From: Streptomyces changanensis
GTDB lineage: Bacteria; Actinomycetota; Actinomycetes; Streptomycetales; Streptomycetaceae
Assembly: GCF_024600715.1 (NCBI RefSeq)
Contig: NZ_CP102332.1
Span: forward strand, 1,178,001 to 1,242,000
Length of the DNA stretch: 64,000 bases
Direction: 5' to 3'
The position numbers and the translations under genes were made by a program. Below are positions 17,281 through 25,605 of this stretch, piece after piece. Numbering within the stretch: position 1 is the first letter of the stretch; every line of letters starts with the position of its first letter. The notes below the pieces were generated by a model. It had not been told where the DNA came from. It did not search any database and worked only from the letters and a program-made list of their open reading frames with translations.

Positions 17281-18936
17281 TCAGGCCACCGCCCGGGCGG
17301 CCGCGCGGCCCGCCGCGCGGCCGGAGAAGAGGCAGCCGCCGAGGAAGGTGCCCTCCAGGGCGCGGTAGCCGTGGACGCCCCCGCCACCGAACCCGGCCGC
17401 CTCACCCGCCGCGTACACGCCCGGCAGAGGCTCGCCCGCGGCGGTCAGGACGCGCGACGACAGGTCCGTCTCCAGCCCGCCGAGCGACTTGCGGGTGAGG
17501 ATGCCGAGGCGCACCGCGATGAGCGGACCGGCCTTCGGGTCGAGGATGCGGTGCGGGGCGGCCGTGCGGATCAGCCGGTCGCCGAGGTACCTGCGGGCGC
17601 CGTGGATGGCGGTGACCTGGAGGTCCTTGGTGAAGGGGTTGGCGATCTCGCGGTCGCGGGCGACGATCTCGCGGCGCAGCGCGGCCTCGTCGACGAGCGG
17701 CTCGCCGGTGAGCTCGTTCATGCCGCGGACCAGCGCGGACAGGTCGCGTTCCACGACGAAGTCGACACCCCGCTCCATGAAGGACCGGACCGGGGCGGGC
17801 ACGTCGGCGCGGGCCCGCTCCAGGACACCGCGGACGGACTTTCCGGTGAGGTCGGGGTTCTGCTCGCTGCCGGAGAGCGCGAACTCCCTGCCGATGATCT
17901 TCTGGTCGAGGACGAACCACGTGTGCTCGTGGCCGGTCCGCATGATGTGCTCCAGCGTGCCGAGGGTGTCGAAACCGGGGAAGAGCGGCACGGGCAGGCG
18001 GCGGCCGAGGGCGTCCAGCCAGAGGGAGGACGGGCCGGGGAGGATGCGGATGCCGTGGCGGGCCCAGATCGGGTTCCAGTTCTCGATGCCCTCGGTGTAG
18101 TGCCACATGCGGTCCCCGTTGACCAGGTGGGCGCCGGCGGACTCCGCGATGCCGAGCATCAACCCGTCGACGTGCGCGGGGACGCCGGAGAGCAGCCGCT
18201 CGGGCGGGGTGCCCAGCCGCTCGGGCCACTGGGCGCGGACCAGGTCGTGGTTGCCGCCGATGCCGCCGGAGGCGATGACGACGGCCTGGGCGCGGTACTC
18301 GAAGGCGCCGGCGACCTCGCGGCTGCTGGCCGCCCCGCGGACCGCGTCGGACGGCTCCAGGACCTCCCCGCTGACGGTGTCGACGGCGCCGCCGGTCCCG
18401 CCGAGGCCGGTGACGCGGTGCCGGAACCGCAGCTGGACCAGGCCCCGGGCGACGCCGGCGCGCACCCGGCGCGCGAAGGGGGCGACGAGACCGGGGCCCG
18501 TGCCCCAGGTGATGTGGAAGCGGGGGACGGAGTTGCCGTGTCCGGTGGCCTCGTAGCCGCCGCGCTCGGCCCAGCCCACGACGGGGAAGAAGCGGACGCC
18601 CTGGCGGTGCAGCCAGGCGCGCTTCTCGCCCGCCGCGAAGTCGACGTACGCCTCCGCCCACCGGCGCGGCCAGTGGTCCTCGGGCCGGTCGAAGCCGGCG
18701 GTGCCGAGCCAGTCCTGGAGGGCCAGGTCGTGGCTGTCGCGGACGCGCATGCGGCGCTGCTCGGGCGAGTCGACGAGGAAGAGTCCGCCGAAGGACCAGT
18801 GGGCCTGGCCGCCCAGGGACCGTTCCGGCTCCTGGTCCAGCAGGATGACGCTCCGTCCGGCGTCGACGAGCTCGGCGGTGGCGACCAGCCCTGCCAGTCC
18901 CGCACCGATCACGATCACGTCAGCGTCGTACGCCAT
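17281..18936 (-). CDS. FAD-binding dehydrogenase (KstD/fumarate-reductase-like)
   Basis: A 551-residue flavoprotein. The N-terminal dinucleotide motif VIVIGAGLAGLVATAELVDAG (GxGxxG) binds FAD. The internal AVVIASGGIGGNHDLV segment and the C-terminal GVYAAGEAAGFGGGGVHGY followed by LGGCLFSGRAAG complete the FAD site of the succinate dehydrogenase/3-ketosteroid dehydrogenase superfamily. It belongs to the large actinobacterial group annotated simply as FAD-binding dehydrogenase, and substrate cannot be read from sequence. There is no signal peptide, so it is cytoplasmic. It is monocistronic. Confidence 0.85.
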   Translation of the reverse strand: MAYDADVIVIGAGLAGLVATAELVDAGRSVILLDQEPERSLGGQAHWSFGGLFLVDSPEQRRMRVRDSHDLALQDWLGTAGFDRPEDHWPRRWAEAYVDFAAGEKRAWLHRQGVRFFPVVGWAERGGYEATGHGNSVPRFHITWGTGPGLVAPFARRVRAGVARGLVQLRFRHRVTGLGGTGGAVDTVSGEVLEPSDAVRGAASSREVAGAFEYRAQAVVIASGGIGGNHDLVRAQWPERLGTPPERLLSGVPAHVDGLMLGIAESAGAHLVNGDRMWHYTEGIENWNPIWARHGIRILPGPSSLWLDALGRRLPVPLFPGFDTLGTLEHIMRTGHEHTWFVLDQKIIGREFALSGSEQNPDLTGKSVRGVLERARADVPAPVRSFMERGVDFVVERDLSALVRGMNELTGEPLVDEAALRREIVARDREIANPFTKDLQVTAIHGARRYLGDRLIRTAAPHRILDPKAGPLIAVRLGILTRKSLGGLETDLSSRVLTAAGEPLPGVYAAGEAAGFGGGGVHGYRALEGTFLGGCLFSGRAAGRAAARAVA

Positions 18937-19062
18937 GGGGCCCGCCTTCCGGGGATGCTCGGAGTGGTCCGATCCTCGGTACGCGGTGGTGCCCCGTCAA
19001 CCCTCGCGGGCGGGGAAGATCGTCGAAGGCTCCGTGAACCCGCGGGGCCCCGGCCCTCGTCG

Positions 19063-19199
19063 GCCCCGGAGGACCTCGAGGGCCTCGGAGGACCCCCGGG
19101 GGATCTCGGAGAACCCCTCGAAGGACCTCGAGCCTCGGAGCGCCTTGCAAGGACTCGGAGAAGCTCGGAAGACCCCGGAAGAACCGGAAAGGACCCGAC
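19063..19199. repeat. Purine-rich degenerate repeats upstream of the NUDIX gene
   Basis: The stretch before the NUDIX start is built from variants of CTCGGAG(A)A and GGACCTCGAG. For example, GGACCTCGAG occurs at about 19072 and again near 19123, and CTCGGA(A/G)GA recurs five or more times. It will be transcribed as the 5' leader of the NUDIX gene. No coding potential is seen. Confidence 0.6.
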
Positions 19200-19718
19200 A
19201 TGGACGCATCCCCCGCCGACGAACTGCTGGACGTCGTGGACGAGCGCGACGAGGTCGTGGGGCGGCTCCCCCGCGGCGAGGTGTACGCGCGCGGTCTGCG
19301 GCACCGCTGCGTCTTCGTGCTGGCGCGGGACCCCGACGACCGGATCTTCGTGCACCGCCGCACGGCGACCAAGCTCGCCTTCCCCTCGCTGTACGACATG
19401 TTCGTCGGCGGCGTCGTCGGCGCGGGCGAGTCGTACGACGCCGCGGCCCTGCGGGAGGCGGAGGAGGAACTCGGCGTGCGGGGCCTGCCCCGCCCGGAGC
19501 CCGTGCTGACCTTCCTGTACGACGACGGTCCCGGCGGCCGCGGCTCGTGGTGGTCACGGGTGTACGAGGTGCGCTGCACGCCCCGGGTCTCCCCGCAGCC
19601 GGAGGAGGTCGCCTGGCACGCCTTCCTGACGGAGGCCGAGCTGACGGAGCGCCTGACCGAGTGGCCGTGGGTGCCGGACGGGCTCGCCGCGTGGGAGAGG
19701 CTCCGGGCGGCCCGGTGA
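19200..19718 (+). CDS. NUDIX hydrolase (IPP isomerase-like subgroup)
   Basis: A 172-residue protein with the complete Nudix box GGVVGAGESYDAAALREAEE followed by ELGV (GX5EX7REUXEEXGU), spanning about residues 78-101. It hydrolyses a nucleoside diphosphate linked to another moiety; the substrate is unknown. The N-terminal segment LLDVVDERDEVVGRLPRGEVY and the later RVYEVRC place it in the YfcD/IDI-like subgroup. GGAAAGGA lies six bases before ATG 19200. It is separate from the DUF202 pair behind it, which has its own promoter. Confidence 0.9.
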   Translation: MDASPADELLDVVDERDEVVGRLPRGEVYARGLRHRCVFVLARDPDDRIFVHRRTATKLAFPSLYDMFVGGVVGAGESYDAAALREAEEELGVRGLPRPEPVLTFLYDDGPGGRGSWWSRVYEVRCTPRVSPQPEEVAWHAFLTEAELTERLTEWPWVPDGLAAWERLRAAR

Positions 19719-19784
19719 CGCGCCCGGCGCCGGGGCCGGCCCGGTGACACGCCCGGGGCGCGGATGGCCGGTTAGGGTGATCGC

Positions 19785-20177
19785 GTGGGTGACTTCGGGC
19801 GGAGCGTGCGGCTGTGGTTCTCGCCGCAGCGGGTGCGGGAGGAGGGCGAGACGCCCGACTACCGCTTCTCGCTCGCCAACGAGCGGACGTTCCTCGCCTG
19901 GCTGCGGACCGGCCTGGCGCTGGTGGGCGGCGGGTTCGCCGTCGACCAGTTCCTGCCCGACCTGCCGCGCGGGGCGCGCGTCGGGATGGCGCTCCTCCTG
20001 CTCGGCGCGGGCGCCCTGTGCGCGCTGCGGGCGGTCGACCACTGGGTGCGGTGCGAACGGGCGATGCGGCGCGGCGACGACCTGCCGGTGAGCCGCTTCC
20101 CGACGGTGCTGAGCCTCGTGGTGGGGGTCGTGGCGCTCGCCATGGTGCTGGTCGTGCTCTTCGGGTGGGCGGGGTGA
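19785..20177 (+). CDS. DUF202 family membrane protein (YidH-like)
   Basis: A 130-residue protein with the DUF202 signature YRFSLANERTFLAWLRTGLA before the first membrane segment and three hydrophobic spans in all. Function is unknown. GTG 19785 lies six bases after a TAGGGT -10-like box (19773-19778), so the transcript is probably leaderless. It overlaps a second DUF202 gene by four bases, the usual paired arrangement. Confidence 0.88.
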   Translation: MGDFGRSVRLWFSPQRVREEGETPDYRFSLANERTFLAWLRTGLALVGGGFAVDQFLPDLPRGARVGMALLLLGAGALCALRAVDHWVRCERAMRRGDDLPVSRFPTVLSLVVGVVALAMVLVVLFGWAG

Positions 20178-20488
20178 CGCAGGCGCCCCGCGACCCCGGG
20201 TTGCAGCCCGAGCGGACCCGGTTGGCGTGGCGGCGCACGACCCTGTCGTGCACGGTCGCCGCCGTCCTGGCCGCCCGGCAGGCGCTGCACGGCGGCGAGG
20301 CGTCGGCCGTCGGGGTCCTCGGGGCCGGGCTGTCGCTCCTGGTGTGGATCGCCTTCCTGGCGGTGGCGCACCGGCGGATCGGGGAGCTGGACCGGGGGCG
20401 GCCACGGGCGCTGGGCATCGGTGCGGGCTGGGCCGCCGTGGGGTGCACCCTCGCGCTGGCGGGCTTCGCCGTGGCCGTGGTGGTGTGA
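20174..20488 (+). CDS. DUF202 family membrane protein, second copy
   Basis: A 104-residue protein beginning GTG 20174 inside the stop of the previous gene (GTGA). It has the shorter DUF202 signature LQPERTRLAWRRTTLSCTVA and three hydrophobic segments. It and the preceding paralogue probably form a heteromeric membrane complex of unknown role. Confidence 0.85.
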   Translation: MTQAPRDPGLQPERTRLAWRRTTLSCTVAAVLAARQALHGGEASAVGVLGAGLSLLVWIAFLAVAHRRIGELDRGRPRALGIGAGWAAVGCTLALAGFAVAVVV

Positions 20489-20560
20489 GGCGGGAGCGGC
20501 CGGGCCCCGTCGTGGTGGTGTGACGCGGGACCGTGCCGGGGCGGGCCGGGGCCGGGCGGT

Positions 20561-21496
20561 TCAGGCCGTCCCGCCGACGGTGACGACGACCTTCCCGCCG
20601 AGCCCGCCCGCCATCGCCGCGCGCTGCGCCCGCGCCGCCTCCTCCAACGGGTACGCGCGGGCCACGCGCACCGTCAGGGCGCCCTCGTCGACCAGGTCCG
20701 CGAGGGCGGCGAGGTCGGCGGCGTCGGGGCGCACGAACATGTAGGCCCCGCCGAGGGTGACGACGTCGCCGTCGGCGACGGAGGCGAGGCGGCCCTCGGG
20801 GGCCAGCAGGTTCGGCGAGGTCCTCAGCACCTCGCCGCCGACCGTGTCCAGCACCGCGTCCACCCGCTGCGGGGCGAGCGCGCGGACCCGGCGGGCGAAG
20901 CCGTCGCCGTACTCCACGGGCTCGGCGCCCAGCTCGCGCACGCCGTCGGCGCCGCCCTCGCGGACCGCGCCGATGACCCGGGCGCCGAGGTGGCGGGCGA
21001 TCTGCACGGCCATCGCCCCGACGCCTCCCCCGGCCGCGTGCACGAGCACCGTCTCACCGGCACGGACCCGCAGCGTCCGGCGCAGCGCCTGGTAGGCCGT
21101 GAGGCCCACCAGCGGCAGCGCCGCCGCCTCCTCGAAGCCGAGGGCGCGCGGCTTGCGGGCGAGGGTGCGGACGGGCGCGGCGACGTACTCGGCGAAGGTG
21201 CCGTGGCACAGCACGTCCTCGCGGACGTAGCCCATCACCTCGTCGCCCACGTCGAACTCCGGGACGGAGACACCGGGCTGCACGACCACGCCGGACACGT
21301 CCCAGCCGGGGACGACCGGGAAGACCGCGTCCAGGGCGCGGTCCAGGTAGCCGGCCTGGCACTTCCAGTCGACCGGGTTGACGGCCGCCGCCCGCACCCT
21401 CACCAGCACGTCGTCGGGGCCGACCTTCGGGTCCGGGCGCTCGCCGAACTCCAGGACCTCGGGTCCGCCGTAGCGGCGGTAGCTGATCGCCTTCAT
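20561..21496 (-). CDS. Zinc-independent quinone oxidoreductase-like dehydrogenase (MDR family)
   Basis: A 311-residue medium-chain reductase beginning MKAISYRRYGGPEVLEFGE, typical of NADPH:quinone reductases. The NAD(P) motif is HAAGGGVGAMAVQIARHLGA (around residue 150), and the structural zinc cysteine loop is absent. It should reduce quinones or alpha,beta-unsaturated carbonyls with NADPH. ATG 21496 starts the family homology; longer frames upstream run into the divergent His-rich gene and are spurious. It shares an 84-bp divergent promoter with that gene. Confidence 0.88.
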   Translation of the reverse strand: MKAISYRRYGGPEVLEFGERPDPKVGPDDVLVRVRAAAVNPVDWKCQAGYLDRALDAVFPVVPGWDVSGVVVQPGVSVPEFDVGDEVMGYVREDVLCHGTFAEYVAAPVRTLARKPRALGFEEAAALPLVGLTAYQALRRTLRVRAGETVLVHAAGGGVGAMAVQIARHLGARVIGAVREGGADGVRELGAEPVEYGDGFARRVRALAPQRVDAVLDTVGGEVLRTSPNLLAPEGRLASVADGDVVTLGGAYMFVRPDAADLAALADLVDEGALTVRVARAYPLEEAARAQRAAMAGGLGGKVVVTVGGTA

Positions 21497-21580
21497 GGGA
21501 CGACCCTCCCCCGAGGTGATCAATGGGGCAAACAGGGATAACCTGGGAGTGTCAGCGGCCCTCCGGACAGAGGTACTGCC

Positions 21581-21877
21581 ATGACGGTCCGGCACGAGGA
21601 ACACCCGGCGCACGTCCACGCCCACGGCCCCGCCTGCGGCCACGCGTCCGTCGTCCACGGCGACCACGTCGACTACGTCCACGACGGGCACCTGCACCGC
21701 GAGCACTCCGGGCACTGGGACGAGTGCGAGCCGGGCGAGCACGTCGCCCACAGCGGTCACGCCCACGAGCACGGCGAGGGGTGCGGGCACCCGGCCGTCG
21801 TCCACGGCGACCACGTCGACTACGCGCACGACGGGCACCGGCACGCGGCCCACGACGGGCACTGGGACGACCACTGA
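21581..21877 (+). CDS. Histidine-rich, internally duplicated putative metal-binding protein
   Basis: A 98-residue protein of which roughly a quarter is histidine, with no signal peptide. It consists of two tandem copies of a unit of about 35-40 residues: the segment HGDHVDYVHDGHLH with GHWDE following, then HGDHVDYAHDGHRH with GHWDD. Each unit is preceded by a CGH element (CGHASV, CGHPAV). Such composition indicates binding of Zn, Ni or Cu, as storage, chaperone or sensor-buffer protein. Similar Streptomyces proteins are sometimes labelled zinc permease, which is wrong: there is no membrane segment. ATG 21581 is preceded by a weak AGAGG. Confidence 0.8.
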   Translation: MTVRHEEHPAHVHAHGPACGHASVVHGDHVDYVHDGHLHREHSGHWDECEPGEHVAHSGHAHEHGEGCGHPAVVHGDHVDYAHDGHRHAAHDGHWDDH

Positions 21878-21984
21878 CGCCCCGACGGCACTGACGCGGC
21901 GGACGGCCGGACACCGGTCCGAACGCCCCGACCGCCCCGGCCCGCGCCCGGCGGGTGACGCACCCCGGCGTCCGCCCCGGCGGC

Positions 21985-22017
21985 GCCGACTGGCAGGCTC
22001 TGCCTGTCCAGTTCGGC
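21985..22017. terminator. Strong hairpin between the His-rich gene and the next hydrolase
   Basis: A 14-bp stem with two single-T bulges: GCCGACTGGCAGGC at 21985-21998, loop TCT, and GCCTGTCCAGTTCGGC at 22002-22017. It lies about 107 bp after the His-rich gene and 20 bp before the hydrolase GTG. It is either the terminator of the first gene or a leader structure of the second. Confidence 0.5.
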
Positions 22018-22037
22018 CACGACCCGGGGGGACACCG

Positions 22038-22949
22038 GTGCCCGCAACCGACCCGTACACCGTCCGACTCGCTCCTGATGTGCACGCCTACGTCCAGCCC
22101 GACGGCGGCTGGTGCCTGAACAACGCCGGCTTCGTCAGCGACGGCACGGACACCGTCCTGATCGACACCACCGCGACCGAGCGGCGCGCCATCGCCCTGC
22201 GCGACGCCCTCCTCGCACGGGGCGCGGCACCACCGCGGACGGTCGTCAACACCCACCACCACGGCGACCACACGTACGGCAACTCCGTCTTCCTGCCCGA
22301 GGCGACCGTCGTGGGGCACGAGGCCTGCCGCCGGGAGGTCCTCGCGGCGGGGCGGCAACTGCACCTGCTCTGGCCGCAGACGGACTTCGGCGACATCCGC
22401 GTCACGGCGCCCACGGTGACGTACCGGGACCGCATGACGCTGCACGTCGGCGGCACGGAGGTACGGCTCGTCCACCCGGGCATCGCGCACACGGCGGGCG
22501 ACACGGTCGTGCACCTGCCGGAGCGCGGGGTCGTCTTCACCGGCGACCTCGTCTTCAACGGCGGGACGCCGTTCCTGGCGACGGGCTCGCTGCGCGGGTC
22601 GCTGCGGGCCATGGAGGTGCTGCGGACGATGGACGCCGAGACGGTCGTGCCGGGGCACGGGCCGCTCACGGACCCGTCGGTGTACGACGCGACGGAGGCG
22701 TACCTGCGGTTCGTGGCGGAGCTGGCACGGGACGGCCACGCCCGGGGGCTGCCGCCGCTGGAGGTCGCGCGCCGGGCCGACCTGGGCGAGTTCGGGCTGC
22801 TGCGCGAGAGCGAGCGGCTGGTGGCCAACGTCCACCGCGCGTACGCCGAGCTGGAGGGCCTGCCGGAGGGGTCGCCGCTGGACGTGGCGGCGGTGTTCGG
22901 GGACATGGCCGCGATGAACGGCGGCCGGGCGGTCGCCTGCCACGCCTGA
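22038..22949 (+). CDS. Metallo-beta-lactamase-fold hydrolase
   Basis: A 303-residue MBL-fold protein with the metal motif NTHHHGDHTYGNS (HxHxDH), a further ligand in HPGIAHTAGD, the bridging Asp in VVFTGDLVFNGG and the last His in VVPGHGPLTD. The C-terminal about 80 residues are helical. It belongs to the broad SoxH/quinoprotein-relay-type group of MBL hydrolases, and the substrate is not predictable. It begins with GTG 22038 after GGGGGGA. No operon partner. Confidence 0.85.
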   Translation: MPATDPYTVRLAPDVHAYVQPDGGWCLNNAGFVSDGTDTVLIDTTATERRAIALRDALLARGAAPPRTVVNTHHHGDHTYGNSVFLPEATVVGHEACRREVLAAGRQLHLLWPQTDFGDIRVTAPTVTYRDRMTLHVGGTEVRLVHPGIAHTAGDTVVHLPERGVVFTGDLVFNGGTPFLATGSLRGSLRAMEVLRTMDAETVVPGHGPLTDPSVYDATEAYLRFVAELARDGHARGLPPLEVARRADLGEFGLLRESERLVANVHRAYAELEGLPEGSPLDVAAVFGDMAAMNGGRAVACHA

Positions 22950-23072
22950 GCCGGCCCGGGCCGGGCGCGCCCCGGGCCGGGCCCGGGGGCCGGACCGGGG
23001 CGCCGGACACCCACCGCCTCCGCCGACCGGGGTGCCGGGCCGGGGGCTTCCCGTGGTGCGAGGTGGACGACA

Positions 23073-23088
23073 TACCGACTGGTCGGTC
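23073..23088. promoter_or_regulatory. TetR-type operator (site 1 of 4 related sites)
   Basis: ACCGACTGGTCGGT at 23074-23087 is a perfect inverted repeat (ACCGAC/GTCGGT), about 53 bp before the kinase gene. Related sites lie at 26263-26274, 27225-27240 and 36589-36604. The TetR gene at 25606-26202 is the obvious candidate regulator. Confidence 0.65.
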
Positions 23089-23140
23089 ATGATGCCCGGG
23101 TACCCGTCGTCGCCGTCCCCCGCCCCCGGAGGTGCGCACC

Positions 23141-24163
23141 ATGAGCTCTGCCCCGCCGCCAGGTCTCGACCCCGAGCGGTTGCGCGCGCTGCTGGAGAGC
23201 GAGCGGCCCGGACTGGTCGGCGGTCCGCTGCGGGCTCGGCTGATCGAGGGCGGCCGCTCCAACCTCACGTACGCGGTCTCCGACGGCGCCCACCAGTGGG
23301 TGGTCCGCCGCCCGCCGCTCGGCCACGTGCTGGCCACCGCGCACGACATGCGCCGGGAGCACCGGGTGCTCAGCGCCCTGCACCCCACCGCCGTGCCGGT
23401 GCCCCGGCCGCTGCTGCTGTGCGAGGACGAGTCGGTGCTCGGAGCGCCGTTCTACGTGATGGACTTCGTGCCCGGCACCCCGTACCGCACCGCGGACCAG
23501 CTCGCGCCGCTGGGCCCCGGGCGCACCCGGGGCGCCGTGCTGGGCCTGGTGGACACGCTGGTCGACCTGCACGCGGTGGACCCGGACGCGGTCGGCCTCG
23601 GCGACTTCGGCCGGCCCGAGGGGTTCCTCGACCGGCAGCTGCGCCGCTGGGGCAAGCAGCTGGCCGCCTCGCGCGGCCGCGAGCTCGCCGGAGTGGACGA
23701 GCTGCACGCCGCCCTGGGCCGGTCGCTGCCCGACTCCCCCGCGCCGACCGTCGTCCACGGCGACTTCCGCCTGGACAACGTCCTGATCGGAGACGAGGAC
23801 CGGATCACCGCGGTCCTCGACTGGGAGATGTCCACCCTCGGCGACCCGCTCACCGACCTCGGGCTGCTCGTCATGTACAGCACGCCGCTGGACGTCCCGG
23901 GGTCCGTGATCAGCACGACCGCGTCGGCCGCCGGCCACCCCGCCCCGCGCGAGCTGGTCGAGCGGTACGCCGCCAGGTCGGGGCGCGACGTCTCGTCGCT
24001 CGCCTGGTACACGGCGTTCGCCTGGTTCAAGCTCGCCGTCATCCTCGAGGGCATCCACTACCGCTACACGCTCGGCCGGACCGTCGGCGCCGGCTTCGAC
24101 CGGATCGGCGAGCTGGTGCCCGTCTTCATCGAGCACGGCCTCGACACCCTGCAGGAGGGCTGA
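23141..24163 (+). CDS. APH-fold kinase resembling the N-terminal half of ACAD10/11 (LvaA-like)
   Basis: A 340-residue aminoglycoside-phosphotransferase-fold kinase. The ATP-site segment LIEGGRSNLTYAVSDG lies near residue 30, the catalytic loop VVHGDFRLDNVLIG (HxDxxxxN) near 205, and the metal Asp in VLDWEMSTLGDP. This subgroup phosphorylates 4-hydroxyacyl-CoA, as in human ACAD10/11 and Pseudomonas LvaA; in aminoglycoside resistance the flanking sequence differs. It is four bases upstream of an acyl-CoA dehydrogenase gene, the partner expected for that chemistry. ATG 23141 starts the homology. Confidence 0.82.
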   Translation: MSSAPPPGLDPERLRALLESERPGLVGGPLRARLIEGGRSNLTYAVSDGAHQWVVRRPPLGHVLATAHDMRREHRVLSALHPTAVPVPRPLLLCEDESVLGAPFYVMDFVPGTPYRTADQLAPLGPGRTRGAVLGLVDTLVDLHAVDPDAVGLGDFGRPEGFLDRQLRRWGKQLAASRGRELAGVDELHAALGRSLPDSPAPTVVHGDFRLDNVLIGDEDRITAVLDWEMSTLGDPLTDLGLLVMYSTPLDVPGSVISTTASAAGHPAPRELVERYAARSGRDVSSLAWYTAFAWFKLAVILEGIHYRYTLGRTVGAGFDRIGELVPVFIEHGLDTLQEG

Positions 24164-24167
24164 CCCC

Positions 24168-25382
24168 ATGGACTTCGCGATGGACGCGCGCACCGAGGAG
24201 CTGCGCGAGCGCCTGCTCGCCTTCATGACCGAGCACGTGTACCCGGCCGAGCCGGTCGCCGAGGAGCAGCGCGCCGCGCTGGCCTCCCCCTGGGACACCC
24301 CGCCGGTCGTGGCGGAGCTGAAGGCGGAGGCGCGGCGGCGGGGCCTGTGGAACCTCTTCCTGCCGGACGCGAAGTACGGTGCCGGGCTGACCAACCTCCA
24401 ATACGCGCCGCTCGCCGAGATCACCGGTCGCTCGCCCCACCTGGCGCCGACGGCGCTGAACTGCGCCGCCCCGGACACCGGCAACATGGAGGTCCTCGCC
24501 CAGTTCGGCACCGAGGCGCAGCGCGCGCGGTGGCTGGAGCCGCTGCTGGCCGGGGAGATCCGCTCGGCGTTCGCGATGACCGAGCCGGAGGTCGCCTCGT
24601 CCGACGCCACCAACATCGAGACGCGCATCGAGCGGGACGGCGACGAGTACGTCGTCACGGGCCGCAAGTGGTACATCTCCGGAGCGATGAACCCGGACTG
24701 CCGGATCTTCATCGTGATGGGCAAGACCGACCCGCAGGGCGAGGACGTCCGCCGCCAGCAGTCGATGCTGCTCGTGCCGCGCGACACCCCCGGCGTCGAG
24801 GTGCGGCGCGCGATGCGGGTGTACGGGTACGAGGACCACTCCCACGGCGGGCACGCCGAGGTGGTCTTCCACGGCGCCCGGGTGCCGGTGGACCACCTGA
24901 TCGGCGAGGAGGGCGGCGGGTTCGCCATCGCCCAGGCCCGGCTCGGCCCGGGGCGCATCCACCACTGCATGCGGCTGATCGGCATGGCGGAGCGGGCGAT
25001 CGAGCTGATGTGCCGGCGGGCGGTCTCCCGCACGGCGTTCGGCCGGCCGCTGGCGGCGCAGGGGCAGGTGCACGCCTGGATCGCGGACGCCCGGGTCGCG
25101 GTGGAGCAGCTGCGGCTGCTGGTGCTGAAGACCGCCTGGCTGATGGACACGGTCGGCAACAAGGGCGCCCACACGGAGATCCAGGCCATCAAGATCGCCA
25201 CGCCCCGCACGGTCGTGGACGTCATCGACCGGGCGGTGCAGCTGCACGGCGCGGGCGGGGTGAGCCAGGACTTCCCCCTGGCCGAGCTGTGGGCGTCGGC
25301 GCGGACGCTGCGCCTCGCGGACGGGCCCGACGAGGTGCACCAGCGCTCGCTGGCCCGGCGGGAGCTGAAGCGGTACGCCTGA
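24168..25382 (+). CDS. Acyl-CoA dehydrogenase resembling the C-terminal part of ACAD11 (LvaC-like)
   Basis: A 404-residue flavoprotein with the ACAD signatures AFAMTEPEVASSDATNI and, near the C-terminus, QLHGAGGVSQDFPLAE. It carries the ACAD10/11-specific segments EEGGGFAIAQARLGPGRIHH and LRLADGPDEVHQRSLARREL. The usual short-chain ACAD catalytic Glu position is not obvious to me here. With the preceding kinase it should convert a phosphorylated 4-hydroxyacyl-CoA to the enoyl- or 3-hydroxyacyl-CoA for beta-oxidation; that reaction is known for homologues and inferred here. Confidence 0.86.
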   Translation: MDFAMDARTEELRERLLAFMTEHVYPAEPVAEEQRAALASPWDTPPVVAELKAEARRRGLWNLFLPDAKYGAGLTNLQYAPLAEITGRSPHLAPTALNCAAPDTGNMEVLAQFGTEAQRARWLEPLLAGEIRSAFAMTEPEVASSDATNIETRIERDGDEYVVTGRKWYISGAMNPDCRIFIVMGKTDPQGEDVRRQQSMLLVPRDTPGVEVRRAMRVYGYEDHSHGGHAEVVFHGARVPVDHLIGEEGGGFAIAQARLGPGRIHHCMRLIGMAERAIELMCRRAVSRTAFGRPLAAQGQVHAWIADARVAVEQLRLLVLKTAWLMDTVGNKGAHTEIQAIKIATPRTVVDVIDRAVQLHGAGGVSQDFPLAELWASARTLRLADGPDEVHQRSLARRELKRYA

Positions 25383-25605
25383 CCGGGCACGGGCGGGCCC
25401 GGGCCGGACGCCCGAGCCGGGCCCGCCGCGGGCGCCGGGGCGTCGAGCCGGGCCCGCGGCGGGCGTCGGGCACGTCGGGACGGGGCCGTGCGGGCGTCGG
25501 GACGGGGCCGCGCCGGCCCGGGGCGGGCCGGGCGAATCCAAGCAGGTCGTTCGGGTAGGTCGGTTCGACCGGGCCGGGACCCGGCCGGAGCCCCCGTCGC
25601 GGGCC

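Noticed and set aside
21581..21877. Zinc transporter permease annotation for the His-rich protein
   Set aside because: The protein has no hydrophobic segment long enough to cross a membrane.
23141..24163. Aminoglycoside resistance kinase
   Set aside because: The fold is shared, but the direct four-base linkage to an ACAD10/11-type acyl-CoA dehydrogenase and the surrounding lipid genes make an acyl-CoA-pathway kinase far more likely.
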